This document shows positions 20,373 through 30,468 of a DNA stretch of 64,000 nucleotides, one piece after another. Positions within the stretch are counted from its first letter, which is position 1. Every line of letters starts with the position of its first letter. The notes beneath the pieces were generated by a model. The model saw nothing but the letters and a program-made list of their open reading frames with translations, did not search any database and had not been told where the DNA came from. The position numbers and the translations under genes are program-made. The DNA comes from Corythucha ciliata (lineage: Eukaryota; Arthropoda; Insecta; Hemiptera; Tingidae), in the NCBI GenBank assembly GCA_038030265.1, contig CM075937.1, forward strand, positions 19,468,001 through 19,532,000. The letters are read 5' to 3'.

Positions 20373-20772
20373 AAGGGCCGTATTCATAGTCGTCACTTGA
20401 GTAGAGTTTTTACTTATTTCGATTCAAAACAGATGACTCACTTAGTAGAACGACCGATTTGAAGCCACTTAAGCAAATACTCAGCTTGAGTGACGTCTAT
20501 GAATACGGCCCTTAAGTCTGTTCGCGAAAAAAAAAGTGTAGTGTAGTGCAGGGCAGAACACAAACAGCCATGTTACCTTCTCTGTAACCTAAACCCCCCC
20601 TCTCACCCTCCCTTCACTACGTCCATCTTTACACTAGCCTGCAGGCTGGTGTAAAGATGGTTATAGGGAAGGGAGGGTGAGAGGGGGCTTTAGGTTACAG
20701 AGAAGGTAACAAGGCTGTTTGTGTTCTGCCCTGCACTGCACTACACTACACTTTTTTTTCGCGAACAGACTT
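20373..20772. mobile_element. palindromic MITE in the gypsy III LTR, 3 bp duplication
   Basis: Termini AAGTCTGTTCGCG and CGCGAACAGACTT; GTT flanks both sides (20370-20372, 20773-20775) and occurs once in the 5' LTR. The arms stay complementary for about 115 bases, through CACTACACTACACTT and the C-rich segment, meeting near GCCTGCAGGC at 20637-20646. It is thus an almost perfect hairpin, interrupted near its left end by another MITE. Confidence 0.88.
20375..20511. mobile_element. 137 bp MITE nested in the palindromic MITE, TTAA duplication
   Basis: GGGCCGTATTCATAG at the left and CTATGAATACGGCCC at the right; TTAA on both sides (20371-20374, 20512-20515). Further pairing (GTCACTTGAG / CTTGAGTGAC) makes arms of about 27 bases. 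A TTAA duplication suggests piggyBac-like mobilisation; a Harbinger origin is the alternative, as its termini resemble other GGGCC(G/T)TATTC elements here. Confidence 0.85.
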
Positions 20773-20863
20773 GTTTTCATTAATTTCGTGCGCTAGATGC
20801 CGAGGACGAGACAGTCGTCCCTTAGATGCCCTTCACCGACCTACCCGGTCACGGAGACAAACA

Positions 20864-21089
20864 GCAATTGCGATATTGCGGGATTTGCGTCTCAATTTCA
20901 GCAAAGTGAAAGTTTCGGGACTTTTCTTCTCGGGTCAAGTCAATTAGCCAACCCAGATAGCACTAGAATCCTTACGAATAGTCACAAAATTGCAGCTGTA
21001 GAACAGTGGAATTTGGTTTTTTCGAGGGACAGCCCGGCAAAATTAGGGTTGAACAATTCAAATAAGCGCAACTTCATTTTTATGAGGCG
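20864..21089. other. repeat-like non-coding DNA
   Basis: Short matches to family B units (GTTTCGGG, CACAAAATTGCAG) and nothing else I can support. It links gypsy III to the R1-like LINE fragment. Confidence 0.4.
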
Positions 21090-21094
21090 GGGAG

Positions 21095-22024
21095 GGGGGC
21101 CCACACCAAATTGTTTTTTATTGAGCCTCGAGGCCAATCTTACATCGACGTCACTCTGGTCTCGCTCAGTATGCGTAATCACGCACGGAACTGGAATCTC
21201 TCACATCAAGGCCCGACAGACCATGCAGACGGGTCCTCTCCCATCGAACATCGTAGTCAAGCGACGTTACCAGTTCGCGATTTCATCAAATTCCTATTGA
21301 TGAAGAATCTCAGAAACTCTGCAGTTTTGCCTCGCCCTTCGGAATTATTCTTTCCGGAGATTGCCATTTGGTATTAAATTATCAGCGGAAAGCTAGAAAC
21401 AAGATTTTCACGACTCAGCGTCTGATACTACTCCAGGTGCTTAAAACATACACTACGACAGCGCACTCAACATGCTATGTTCTGTTTGGCGTCCCCCCAA
21501 TAGACCTTGTTCTCGATGAGAGCCTTGCAATCCAACTGAAACGCCTGAATTCGGATCTCCCACGGGCAGACTGGATTATGGCAGTTCCTGATGAGGAGGA
21601 TTTTACCTCGTACCGTTGGGCTGTAAGGCGCGCCTTGATTGCACAGTGGCAACAACGATGGAACCAAAACAACACCGGGCGTCATATGCATAGCATTAGC
21701 CCCTCGATTCAGCGGCGCTTGCGTATGCCTCACCTACGCCTACTATCCTACCCTGTGATCCAGCTCCTCACTGGACACGGTAGCTTTAACGGCAAACTCC
21801 ACTTCTACCGGAGAAGAGACTCGCCGGCTTGCCCATGTGGCCACCGAGAGAAGACCGCAGCCCATGTCCTCTGGAGCTGTCTAAGTTACGCGGATCTCCG
21901 TGTTATCTGGAATCAACCTCAATTACCACACCATTTAATTACCCCTCGAGCAGCTGTTCAGCGATTGAACGGATTTGCTAGTGGATGGTACCATCGGCCT
22001 CGGGGCAACCATGGACCACACTAA
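21095..22024 (+). pseudogene. R1-like LINE, internally deleted: endonuclease end plus C-terminal domain
   Basis: The frame 21111-21377 includes RGQSYIDVTLVS ... NWNLSHQGPTDHA, the end of an apurinic-type endonuclease domain. The next frame (21368-22024) has WQQRWNQNNTGR, QLLTGHGSFNGKLH and the zinc knuckle CPCGHREKTAAHVLWSC, the C-terminal domain of R1-clade LINE ORF2. The whole reverse transcriptase is missing between them, so this copy arose by internal deletion or recombination. R1-clade assignment by motif recall. Confidence 0.8.
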
Positions 22025-22480
22025 TATCCCGCTCTCATCAACTTCCTAATTCGGCCTTCCATGCCGAGTTGGATTGATGTTGCGGGTAAATCACGAGCAA
22101 TCTCTGATCCCTCTGACCCCACCGATATCCTTCTGACCTCCCTGACACATCCGTCCCAATCCCCTAAACACCTGACTGCTCCAGTTCACGGTCAACTTCT
22201 CGGCTGATCCCTCAATGTCCGACCGGGTTGATGGTGCTGGTAAATCCCCGCAGCCAAGCGGATGCATCCCGTACGTCATGGCACTTGCACCTGCATGGCT
22301 CCCTACCGCCACTCGGTCACAACCGGGACGTGCCCACTTTGGCCGGTGGGTGTGGCTGACGGGGAGTTGAAGTACGGGCTAACAGACATTGCGGGTATCG
22401 GGTCACTTCCAGATCGTTCATTAGTATGGCTAGACAAGGGGGTCAGACCCGAAAAGAAGACACAATGTCTTTAGGTTATA
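22025..22480 (+). other. probable 3' untranslated region of the R1-like LINE
   Basis: GC-richer than the flanks, no coding. It contains two diverged copies of ...TGTTG(C/A)GGGTAAATC.../GGTGCTGGTAAATCC and CTCCCTGACAC-like segments, and it ends where AT-rich DNA resumes near 22480. 3'-UTR identity is inference from position. Confidence 0.45.
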
Positions 22481-23605
22481 ATATTTGTCGAATAATTGAC
22501 ATTTTGCCTATGAATCAAATTGTTCAGCTCCTAAAGTGCTAATTTAGGGTCTGGACGCATGGACCTCGTGCTCATTCAATGACCAAACAGAAATGTTCGG
22601 TGGTTAACAATTAGTGAAATTACTAGTCATGGTTTGAAATAGTCATGAAACTGCAAACCTATTCAGGGCTAAGTAGGTATGAAGTTGTCAGTTTCTGGGC
22701 TATATAGCCGCAAACAATGCGATGGCCAAAGAGTCGATATTCGGTGAAAAAATAGCATTGAAATTACCAGTTTCGAGGCTAAATATCCGTAATATACAAG
22801 TTTGGGACTATGTTCGGTCACCTATGCCTATGTTTGGGGCCTAGGTTCTCAGGCTTATCTCCAGAAGTTCGGTGGCTAGTCCCTTGATATCGGTGCGCAA
22901 CCAATCATGATCGGAAAATACGCTTCCCTAGTTCGGCAACCCGTCTTTTTGGGCAAGTGCCTTGTTTCTCACGTTAGGTGATATTCAGCATTAGCTCGCC
23001 GGTGTTTAGCGTTGAAGTTCGGTATGGCGGGAAACACCCACCGAAATTCAGCGAGGGTGGAATGAGAAAGGGGAATAATGGCCTGTATTTCACAGTGAAG
23101 GTCAAACAAGGAGAAGCATGGCTCTATAAACTATAGTACACAGTTGAAAATGCTTGTATCATCCTTTATATCGATAAAAGGGAATAAAATACATAGCACA
23201 ATGTACAAGTAAAAGGGAATAAATTACATAATCTGAAAATTAGGCTCACAATAACACGCATTCAATCATGCAGCATCACTATTATAATATTCTTGAAATA
23301 AGTTCATCCACCATGATAGTCAGGAAGCGCCGTAAAACTCGATAAAAATTAATTACACCGAACTACACCAATCGAAATAATAATTTTAGTACTTGCCAAT
23401 AACCGATACTTTCTTACGGTCACCCAACACACACAATCACCACACTGAACACTGAACTCGTGCTCTCCTCTCCCCAACTCAGTTAGAACTAGAAGCTTCA
23501 TTCCTTCATTTCGCTCGCTTGGCGTGGTTACTCGGTGGATAGCCAACGAAGATGGGCTACTTGTCGCTGACAGAAGTGACCCGTTCCCTTAGACATGAGA
23601 TTTGT
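22481..23605. other. non-coding DNA with family B units and TTCGGTGG motifs
   Basis: Family B units lie at about 22640-22810. TTCGGTG(G) motifs (22593, 22740, 22870, 23010) and inverted CACCGAA (23039, 23356) are scattered like decayed relatives of the CACTG-ended MITE that follows. No gene. Confidence 0.45.
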
Positions 23606-23954
23606 CACTGAGCACCGGTCATTTACCGATGCTCAGCTAAGGATCTTCCGACGTTCAGTAAAACAACTACCGAAATAATGTCACCGATCTTCAGTAAATT
23701 TTATTCGGCGTATCATCGCATTTTAAGCCACCGAAGAAATAGTTCAGTGGAGAAGTAATTTCTTCTGCGGTGAATGTTCACCTACGTTCGGCCATACGAA
23801 CGCAGAACGCTCAACCGCAGAACCATCGGCGGTAATTTTACAATATGGCTGCCTTCTTCGGTGAAGATTAACCACCGAAAAAATGGAATTCTCCACTGAA
23901 CGAATTTTTCGGTGGAGAGTGAGCTGTTCGGTGGTGTTTTTTTTTTTCTCAGTG
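23606..23954. mobile_element. CACTG-ended MITE rich in CACCGA motifs
   Basis: The left end CACTGAGCACCGG and the right end (inverted) CACTGAGAAAAAAAAAAAC ... CACCACCGAAC. The interior has about a dozen ACCGA/TCGGT motifs in both orientations. CACTR ends and dense subterminal motifs suggest a CACTA/EnSpm-type non-autonomous element, related in design to 43029-44348. No clear target duplication. Confidence 0.6.
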
Positions 23955-23959
23955 ATATA

Positions 23960-24107
23960 AAGCCAGCCACGACAGTCCGACGAATTGCCTCAAAATTGCA
24001 GCATTTTTTAGCTAAATAACCGTGAAATTGGACGTTTTCCGGTTTAATATTCGTGAAATTGCAAGTTTCAGGTCAATGCTTACGTGAAATTGCCGTAGTC
24101 TATGGTC
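23960..24107 (+). repeat. family B array
   Basis: GCCAGCCACGACAG module, then several CCGTGAAATTG(G/C)A units with TTTCGGG/TTTCAGG. It ends at the palindromic MITE. Confidence 0.6.
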
Positions 24108-24412
24108 CCCTAATAGCACAACGTCATAGTTACGTTGCAAATTCACAACAATAGCGCAATGGTCATATTTGACATCACGTTAGACGTATTGTTGTGTCAT
24201 CTTTGCGACGTCTCTGTGACGTAACGCTATACATACGTCCCATTGTAACGTAAGTGACCTACGAAAACGTCACGATGTGACCTCTCTGTGACGTCACAGA
24301 GGAAGTCACAGTGGGCGGACATATCTACGTCACTGCAACGTTAAAAATGTTGGTCACACGTCCCAATGTGATGTCATCGTGACTTTTCTGCAACGTAACT
24401 GTGCTATTAGGG
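24108..24412. mobile_element. 305 bp palindromic MITE rich in ACGTCA/TGACGT
   Basis: Ends CCCTAATAGCACA and GTGCTATTAGGG followed inward by AGTTACGTTGCA in both arms. GGTC occurs at 24104-24107 and 24411-24414, overlapping the right terminus. The interior carries at least fifteen (G/T)ACGT(C/A)-type motifs, including GTGACGTCACAGAGG. No coding. Confidence 0.8.
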
Positions 24413-24740
24413 TCTTAATTTTCGCGAAATGCCAAGCATGTGGTCTCTTCCAACATACTATAGTCGCCGTGGCGCAGGCCCATAGCCGTGTAACTGCTGC
24501 AACATTTCGAGATATATGTATAATATTCGTGAGTTAGCAAGTTTGGGGTCTTAATTTGAGCTCAATAAAGTTTCCTCGCTCAATATATCCGCGAAATTTA
24601 CAGTTTCACCTGTGACAGCCCCGGGAGCGCACAAAGTTTGATGAATAGCCACAAAATTACAACTTTATGAGCTAAATATCAGTGAATTTGCAAGTTTTGG
24701 GGCTAAATATCCATGAAATTGCAAGGTTTAAATGTTTTTT
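24413..24740 (+). repeat. family B array, with a GCCGTGGCGCAGGCCC module
   Basis: Units like GCTAAATATC(C/A)(A/G)TGAA(A/T)TTGCAAG(T/G)TT recur at about 24420, 24520, 24590, 24640 and 24700. The array fades into unique AT-rich sequence. Confidence 0.65.
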
Positions 24741-26088
24741 GGGTGCTCGCTCGGATAGTTCATAATGCATCTTAAAAGGGATCTATTGCTAGTTTATTGT
24801 GTTTTTTTTTTTTGCCCAGGGTTCAATTTTCAAAGTGAAACAATTTGGTCACTACTCACCGGTCACCGTAAGATATTGCAAGGACGGTGATCTCAAAAAA
24901 GGTCTAATACGAATTTCAAGGGCTCTCTTCATCTCTTGTAATATTTTCAAGTGCTTTTCTCTTTAATTTTGTTGTTTGTTTCTTTCTTTCCCTGTCCTGA
25001 CAGAGGCAGCAGCCCTTCCGACGCCTGTTTTAAAGTGCCGGCATTGTTTTCACACTTTTTCATCTTCTCTTTTTTTTTTTATTGCCCCTTGATTTCGATT
25101 TAAAAGGGGAAACTTCGCCGGCGTTGGCACATTATTGTCTTCATTCATTCTTTCAAGGGAAGTGACGATGACGTTGTCGTATTTTTGTTCGTATGAATCA
25201 ACGGAAGAATTTAAAAACTTAGCTGATGGTATGGGGCGAGAAGGTTGTGAAGCATTTGAAGCATCCGTTACTTAAATGTTGTTGTGAAAAGAGTACAATG
25301 GTTTTACGGTTGTTTTTTTTTTCAAGGTGTGCCACCTTCTTATTGGAATATTTGATTGTTCGGTTTTGGATGGGGGGGGGGGGGTTATTCCTAAAGACAC
25401 ATTTCAATGATGAAGATTGATTGGTTTTGATTCAAACTATGACATCACGTGACGGCTCAGACCGCAAAGTGTACTATTTCAATTAAACGTTCCCTATATC
25501 GTATATAAGTTTTACATTCTTTTTGACCGCCTTGGAAAATGGGTACACGCGGAATATCGCCCATTTTATACTGCACCCCCGTCGCTCACTTTCGCGGTGC
25601 AAAGCAATCTTTCCCGTCAAATGTCACGGTCCCCCGTAAATCGTTCTCATTGCGGGTCATGCAAAAGTTCTACCGGTATCCATGTTGGTGTCTCCTAAAC
25701 CTTTTTTTTTTCTTGTCGGGTAGGTCAGACATGTTTCCCAGCACTTCTCCTTACTTAGTCGCCAGTGACGGGCGTTACACAAAAAGCCTGTAGTTTTTAC
25801 TTAAAAAAACAAAAACAAAAAAAACTGTGTTATTTATGAAGTTGACTGAGGTAACGATTTTTTTTGTTTTCTGTATCGACTTCGTCTCGTTTTGCAATCT
25901 TCCAAAACTCACGGGGCGTGGTATAAAGCACCGAAGTATTTTCAAAGAGCGTAATATTTTGATGCCAGGACGTCCATCAAACACGGCACCGTGAGTTATC
26001 ACTTCGGCGGTTCGACGGAAAGAGGTAAAAATTACACCGATGCATATTCCCTACTTCACCTTCGAAGACGAAGAAGAGAGAGAGAGAG

Positions 26089-26136
<48 letters not shown>

Positions 26137-27405
26137 CTCGCTCTCACGCGCTCACTGAATAAATCAATTACCCCGAAGGATGAGCGGCGTTAGGTACTCC
26201 TAGATGTTGTGGGTGGGTGGTGGGGGGGGGGGTTGAAAGAAGACGCGCCTTCGTAAGAGTCGAAGTTCCGAAGACAAGAGGGACTTATGTTTGAAGTTCC
26301 GATGAGAAACGGGCCCTGAGGGAGAGTGGAACCTTCATGTGGGAAAAACCTTCTTCTTTTTAAAATCCAAAAGCACTTTCAAAATTAATAAGGTGAAAAC
26401 AAATTAATCAACCGTTCGGTTTGTACGTGTCGGGGCTAGTTTCTTTTCGGCCTGTCTACTTGTTTAACTTATAGTTGTCAGTTGAATAAATGGAGAATAG
26501 ACTCTAAGCACGAGTGATACCCTCGTGGATCATCTTGTTTTAAAGACTTCGAAAAATTCAATAGAAACCTATTGAAAGCGAAGCTTTGAGTAGCAGTATT
26601 TTTGTTGTTCAACGGAAGTTTTTAACTTTACTCAACTCATAAATTCCATATTAGGCTTGGAAAGGGAAGGTTTCGAGCCCGTATCCAATCTAAATCTAAT
26701 GGAAATGCGATGGAGTTTAACTAATCTGAAAGGTGGGCTCTTTCATTTTAATCTCAAGACTACGGTAAGCCACCACGCCTAGTATAGAAAGATGACTATC
26801 TCCTCCTCTTTCCTTTCCTTGCCTAGGGCTTAAAGATTCTCATCGACCTTTTTTTGATGTCTTCGATAGACTCCTCTTGATGCTTGTGGAGTGAGGATCG
26901 GGTCGAGGAAAAGGTGAAGGTGGGGTTGTTGAGCCTGGGATTTACTTGTTTCCCTCTCTGAGGTTTTTCATTGCCGTTTATTTCCAAACATGGACATAAC
27001 TTGTTGATTTTTTTTTTTTTTTTTCGTTCAAAGAGTCAGATCACTTCAACTTACGACTCGCATCAAAATAATTGCGTATACCTCTAACATTTTCCAATAT
27101 TCGATAAATTGAAAAGAGAGGTTGAAAGGCATCACATTTACTTGTACATTCAGGAACACGCTACGTAAAACCTGGGACATACTGAGTTCCCAATTTCCAA
27201 CACCTGGTCATGTGTATTCTTCACGGTACAAATATTTCCAAGAAAATAAGAACTTCCCCCTCTCTGAAAACGTTGGAATAAAATTTCGAGAAACGCACCA
27301 TTCCCCCACTAATTTGGGGAAGATCTCTAAGCGTGAAATCATTACTCCATAAATGTCTGATTATTGCATCTAACGTGATTATTTTACGTCATTATTTTAT
27401 TATTG
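24741..27405. other. non-coding AT-rich stretch with simple repeats
   Basis: I see no gene or transposon. It holds G runs at about 25372-25384 and 26218-26232, the (GA)n tract listed separately, and poly-T at 27009-27024. Frames here are short and lack recognisable motifs. Confidence 0.6.
26075..26130 (+). repeat. (GA)n microsatellite
   Basis: About 28 GA units with one TA interruption near 26090. Confidence 0.95.
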
Positions 27406-27755
27406 TTTCTCTCAATTTTAGCCGTGAATTAGTGATTACAGCCATGGGTTACCTCTTTTTCCCAATTTCGGCTGCGAAGTAACGACATTTTTACTATTTT
27501 CAGCTATGAATGTTTTCACAATTTGAGCCCTCTTTCTCTTACTTCCATGTTTTAACTGTAAATTGGGAGTTTTTTTTTTTACTTTCAACTGCAAATTAAA
27601 TTATGCACTATTTATCAATTCTATGGCCAGAAATAAGCGCTTTTTCTCAATTTTACAGCGAATTAGTCTTTATTTTTGTAATTTCAGCATCAAATTATTA
27701 GGGTTTTTTATTTTTTTATTCTTTTTTATTTTATTTTATTTATTTTCATTTTCTT
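27406..27755 (+). repeat. family A array, forward, ending in poly-T
   Basis: CTCAATTTTAGCCGTGAATTAGTGATT-type units recur about eight times and pass into a TTTTATT-rich tail at 27700-27750. It ends at the left arm of the tRNA-bearing inverted repeat. Confidence 0.7.
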
Positions 27756-28310
27756 AATTGAATTTTAGACGACCCTTGTCTTAGGACTTTTTCAAGTGAT
27801 TACTCCCCCCTCACCGCACCACCCTAGTCACGCCTGTGAATTCGAGGGAGTGGGGAGGCTGAAAATAAAGAATTAAACTTTATTGAAGCTAAATACTTAG
27901 TATTTAGCTTATTCAATTAATTAATTAATTGCTGGACATACAAAAAGAAAAGAATAATGATGTTGAACGTGCACTGACCCGATGGGTGCGTTTGAGTTCC
28001 GAGAGGGAGTTTCTCTCTGGTGGGGTTCGCTCTTAGCGTGAGCCTCTCAGACTAGCTCAGCGTTAGAGCGCCTGGTGCAAAACTAGAAGGTCGTGGGTTC
28101 GAATCCCACCTTGGGAGCAATTTTTTCTCGGAACTCAAAACAAGTAAAAATAGTAAGTATTTAGCTTCAATTAAGTTTAATTCTTTATTTTCAGCCTCCC
28201 CACTCCCTCGAATTCACAGGCGTGACTCGGGTGGTGCGGTGAGGGGGGAGTTATCCCTTGAAAAAGTCCAAAGACAAGGGTCGTCTAAAATTCAATGAAT
28301 TTTAATAAAT
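27756..28310. repeat. nested inverted repeat enclosing a tRNA-like sequence
   Basis: Outer arms of about 150 bases (27764-27905 and 28155-28292) are near-perfect reverse complements, sharing for example GACGACCCTTGTCTT / AAGACAAGGGTCGTC. Inside, a second pair (TTTGAGTTCCGAGA near 27988, TCTCGGAACTCAAAA near 28126) brackets the tRNA-like element. A direct repeat with TTGCTGGACATA lies in the left loop (27930) and just outside the right arm (28313). It is a foldback element of unknown type. Confidence 0.8.
28044..28119 (+). tRNA. tRNA-like sequence (pseudogene or tRNA-derived element)
   Basis: A-box-like TAGCTCAGCGTTAGAGCG (28053-28070) with a GCTC/GAGC D stem, and B-box GGTTCGAATCC (28096-28106) with a perfect GTGGG/CCCAC T stem. 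The acceptor CTCTCAG (28044-28050) pairs with TTGGGAG (28111-28117) only with two wobbles and one base too many before position 8. The anticodon loop TGCAAAA lacks the invariant T33. So it keeps both RNA polymerase III promoter boxes but is probably not a working tRNA; isotype not assigned. Confidence 0.55.
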
Positions 28311-28559
28311 TGCTGGACATATATAAAAAAAGGATAATAATTTTTGTTTTTTATTTTTTTGGTATGGAGGTGGAAATGCATTTTACGCACAGAGTGCCCG
28401 GCTCCCGCAGACTACCGGCTAAAACCATCTCCTCTCAAGGCCCAGCTACTAGGGCTATCGGCCTATGCTTCCTCAGTGTCCTCTTTCTTTTCTTATTCCT
28501 AAATACCTTTATATTTTTCAAAAAGACTAGTAGTTTTTCTTTTGCTGTTGGTTTTGTTA

Positions 28560-29029
28560 ATAATTATTTTTTATTCACAGGAAGATTCACTTTCAACCTC
28601 TCTTCAGAAAGTCCCTCACATTCTACGAGAATGTGATCTACCGTCAACGTTTCGTCACAATATGGGCATCTTGGTTGGGTTCTAACTAGCAGCAGATATG
28701 CGTGCGTCAATCGCGTGTGCCCTATCCCTAATCTATTCAGCACAATTTCTTGGTCTGGACTCGACTACTAGTCCACCCTCTGCCTTGTCTTTAACCGTCG
28801 CTAGTTTGTCACCCTTCCGTTTCAATTCCACACTCCACATTTCCCAGATTCTCGTCTTTATTTAATTTGTTTGTTGTGTTACAGTTTCATCTTCTTCGAG
28901 GTTTATCTGATATTTATGGAGACATTCTCTCACCCTCATGGGATATGGTCTTTGTCTGGACGGTTGCCATCTGAAGGTGTCCGATAGCTCCTGGTCCTCT
29001 ACATTTGTTAATAAATGGCGAGGGTTATT
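28560..29029 (-). pseudogene. Jockey LINE C-terminal domain
   Basis: Minus-strand translation gives WQPSRQRPYPMRV, later WSVELKRKGDKLATV and the zinc-knuckle-like CPYCDETLTVDHILVEC. Frames shift at least twice. It continues the post-RT region at 30097 across the inserted element. Confidence 0.75.
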
Positions 29030-29032
29030 CAG

Positions 29033-30094
29033 GGGCCTTATTCTCTAACACGATAGCAATCAAATTTCGATTGCAATGTTGCTATCCATCAAAGAAACGT
29101 TGCTATTCGGCATTCTGCAATTTTAGAAACAATGAATTTGAAGCAACATTGCTAAGGAGTATTTCTTTAGTAGGTTATTATAGAAGCACCACCAGACTCT
29201 GTTGCTATATCGACAAATTCGATTGCAGTGTTGCTTTCATCTTTATCAAACCCCGTTATCATTGTGAATTTTATCTTTCCTCGGGCTAGCTTTTTTATTC
29301 ATGTCTGTCATGGGATAAGAACGTCGAAAGTTTATTTTCTCAGCTCGCGTTGCTGATCTTCGCCATTCTGACTTCAGGCGCAGCAGCTTGTGGAGGATCA
29401 GCCCACAGCGAGAAGTATTCTAGCTCGAAGTCTCAGATGAGAGTGTTGTGTGGTCGAGAAAGCCGCTAGTCCTGTCGTGAATGGTTTAGACATCAGCATG
29501 TCCGCATGTCGGCATTTTCATTCATGGCATTCTCATCAATTGTTCGCACTCATCTTCGGGAATTTTCCTCGATCCTCGCCTCTCAATCGTCGAGAAGAGC
29601 CACGCTGCTGATTTACCACATTACTCGGGTAGATTCTAGCTTCTAGTGCTTGATTCTTCGTGGCTATTTGGGCGTGAGGATTCATAGTACACTCCCGCTA
29701 TAGACTAAAGAAACCGCACGTTTAGACGTGCTCCGTAATATGATCCTCACTGCTGCCTTATTTACATATGTGAACTCTCCCTTAACGATATGAATAACAA
29801 GCTGTTGGCAATTCCATATAATTTATTATTTGATAGCAATAAAGGCAATGTTAATTTGAATTTACAGACGTTCAAATGCGTAGTTTATTTTCTTTCAGTG
29901 CATATTTAATGGCTTGGTCTCCTCCAGTATAATTCTATGGTTATTATTCCGAAGTCGATTTCCAATGTTGCTAAATCGGTATTCTCTAAAATTGCAATGC
30001 GGAAAGGCAACAAACAGATTTCAACAGTTCTACCATAGCAACATTGCTTTCTAGGCAACGTGTAAAAGCTTCGATGTTTTACAGAATAAGCCCC
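29033..30094. mobile_element. Harbinger-like non-autonomous element, copy 2 (uninterrupted)
   Basis: 1062 bp, termini GGGCCTTATTCT / AGAATAAGCCCC, flanked by CAG at 29030-29032 and 30095-30097. Nearly identical over its length to copy 1 once the insertions there are removed, apart from about 30 extra bases near 29718-29748. It has repeated GTTGCTA / TAGCAAC motifs near both ends. No transposase. Confidence 0.9.
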
Positions 30095-30096
30095 CA

Positions 30097-30468
30097 GTAC
30101 TTCTGCCCAGTGGGTCAGCAAAGCTCCGTCGTACGCATATCTGGGGAGTTCAGTTAGAGCATAAATACTTTCTCTACGAGATGTTTTATAGACGCTTGTT
30201 GCCGTGAAAAGGCCGTCTCTTTATATCGACTCCATATGCTTCAGTATACTGTTTTTCTGGCAGATCCATACACCAACTGGCCGTATTAAATTTTTAACCT
30301 TATTAATGCACAAAATACTTGAAGCAGGATATTCGAATCAACGCCCCAATTGCGGTTTGCAACGATTTTCAGGCAGTTAATCGTCCTCTTGCACTTTACC
30401 GAAATTTCACTAACATGTTTTTTCCAGTTCAGTTTATTGTCACACAGCAGTCCCAGGAATCGCGCTCT
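30097..30468 (-). pseudogene. Jockey LINE, region after RT
   Basis: Minus-strand frames give LGLLCDNKLNWKKHVSEI and later SIYALTELPRYAYDGALLTHW, typical post-RT sequence of Jockey ORF2, with stops between. It ends at the Harbinger-like insertion. Confidence 0.75.

Larger units (their letters stand above)
16332..20863 (+). mobile_element. Ty3/gypsy retrotransposon III with both LTRs
   Basis: A nearly full-length plus-strand element: 5' LTR 16332-16505, priming site, gag remnant, pol, polypurine tract, and 3' LTR 19917-20863 enlarged by MITEs. Flanks are GTAAT (16327-16331) and GCAAT (20864-20868), a 5 bp duplication with one change. Excluding insertions the two LTRs are 174 and about 175 bp and differ at only a few positions, so the copy is fairly young, yet pol carries frameshifts and gag is deleted. 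Confidence 0.92.
19917..20863 (+). repeat. gypsy III 3' LTR, expanded by three MITEs
   Basis: LTR sequence is present at 19917-19962, 20332-20372 and 20773-20863 and matches the 5' LTR in order. Between these lie a 369 bp MITE (19963-20331) and a palindromic MITE (20373-20772) that itself contains a 137 bp MITE (20375-20511). Subtracting them restores a length within a base or two of the 5' LTR. Confidence 0.92.

Noticed and set aside
20797..21300. 167-codon plus-strand frame beginning in LTR sequence
   Set aside because: It begins inside the gypsy III LTR and runs into antisense or out-of-frame LINE sequence; the LINE endonuclease motif is in another frame (21111-21377).
26075..26130. Tandem direct repeats as a possible CRISPR array
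   Set aside because: They are plain GA dinucleotides without spacers, in a eukaryotic setting. The 32-36 bp arrays elsewhere also lack unique spacers between conserved repeats.
28295..28636. 113-codon plus-strand frame next to the tRNA-like repeat
   Set aside because: It is antisense to the Jockey LINE 3' end; sequence reads as LINE tail on the minus strand.
29005..29289. Frame shared, nearly identical, with 2024-2293, suggesting a conserved small protein
   Set aside because: The identity is explained by the DNA-level repeat (Harbinger-like copies); changes do not favour synonymous sites by eye and the frame has no homology.
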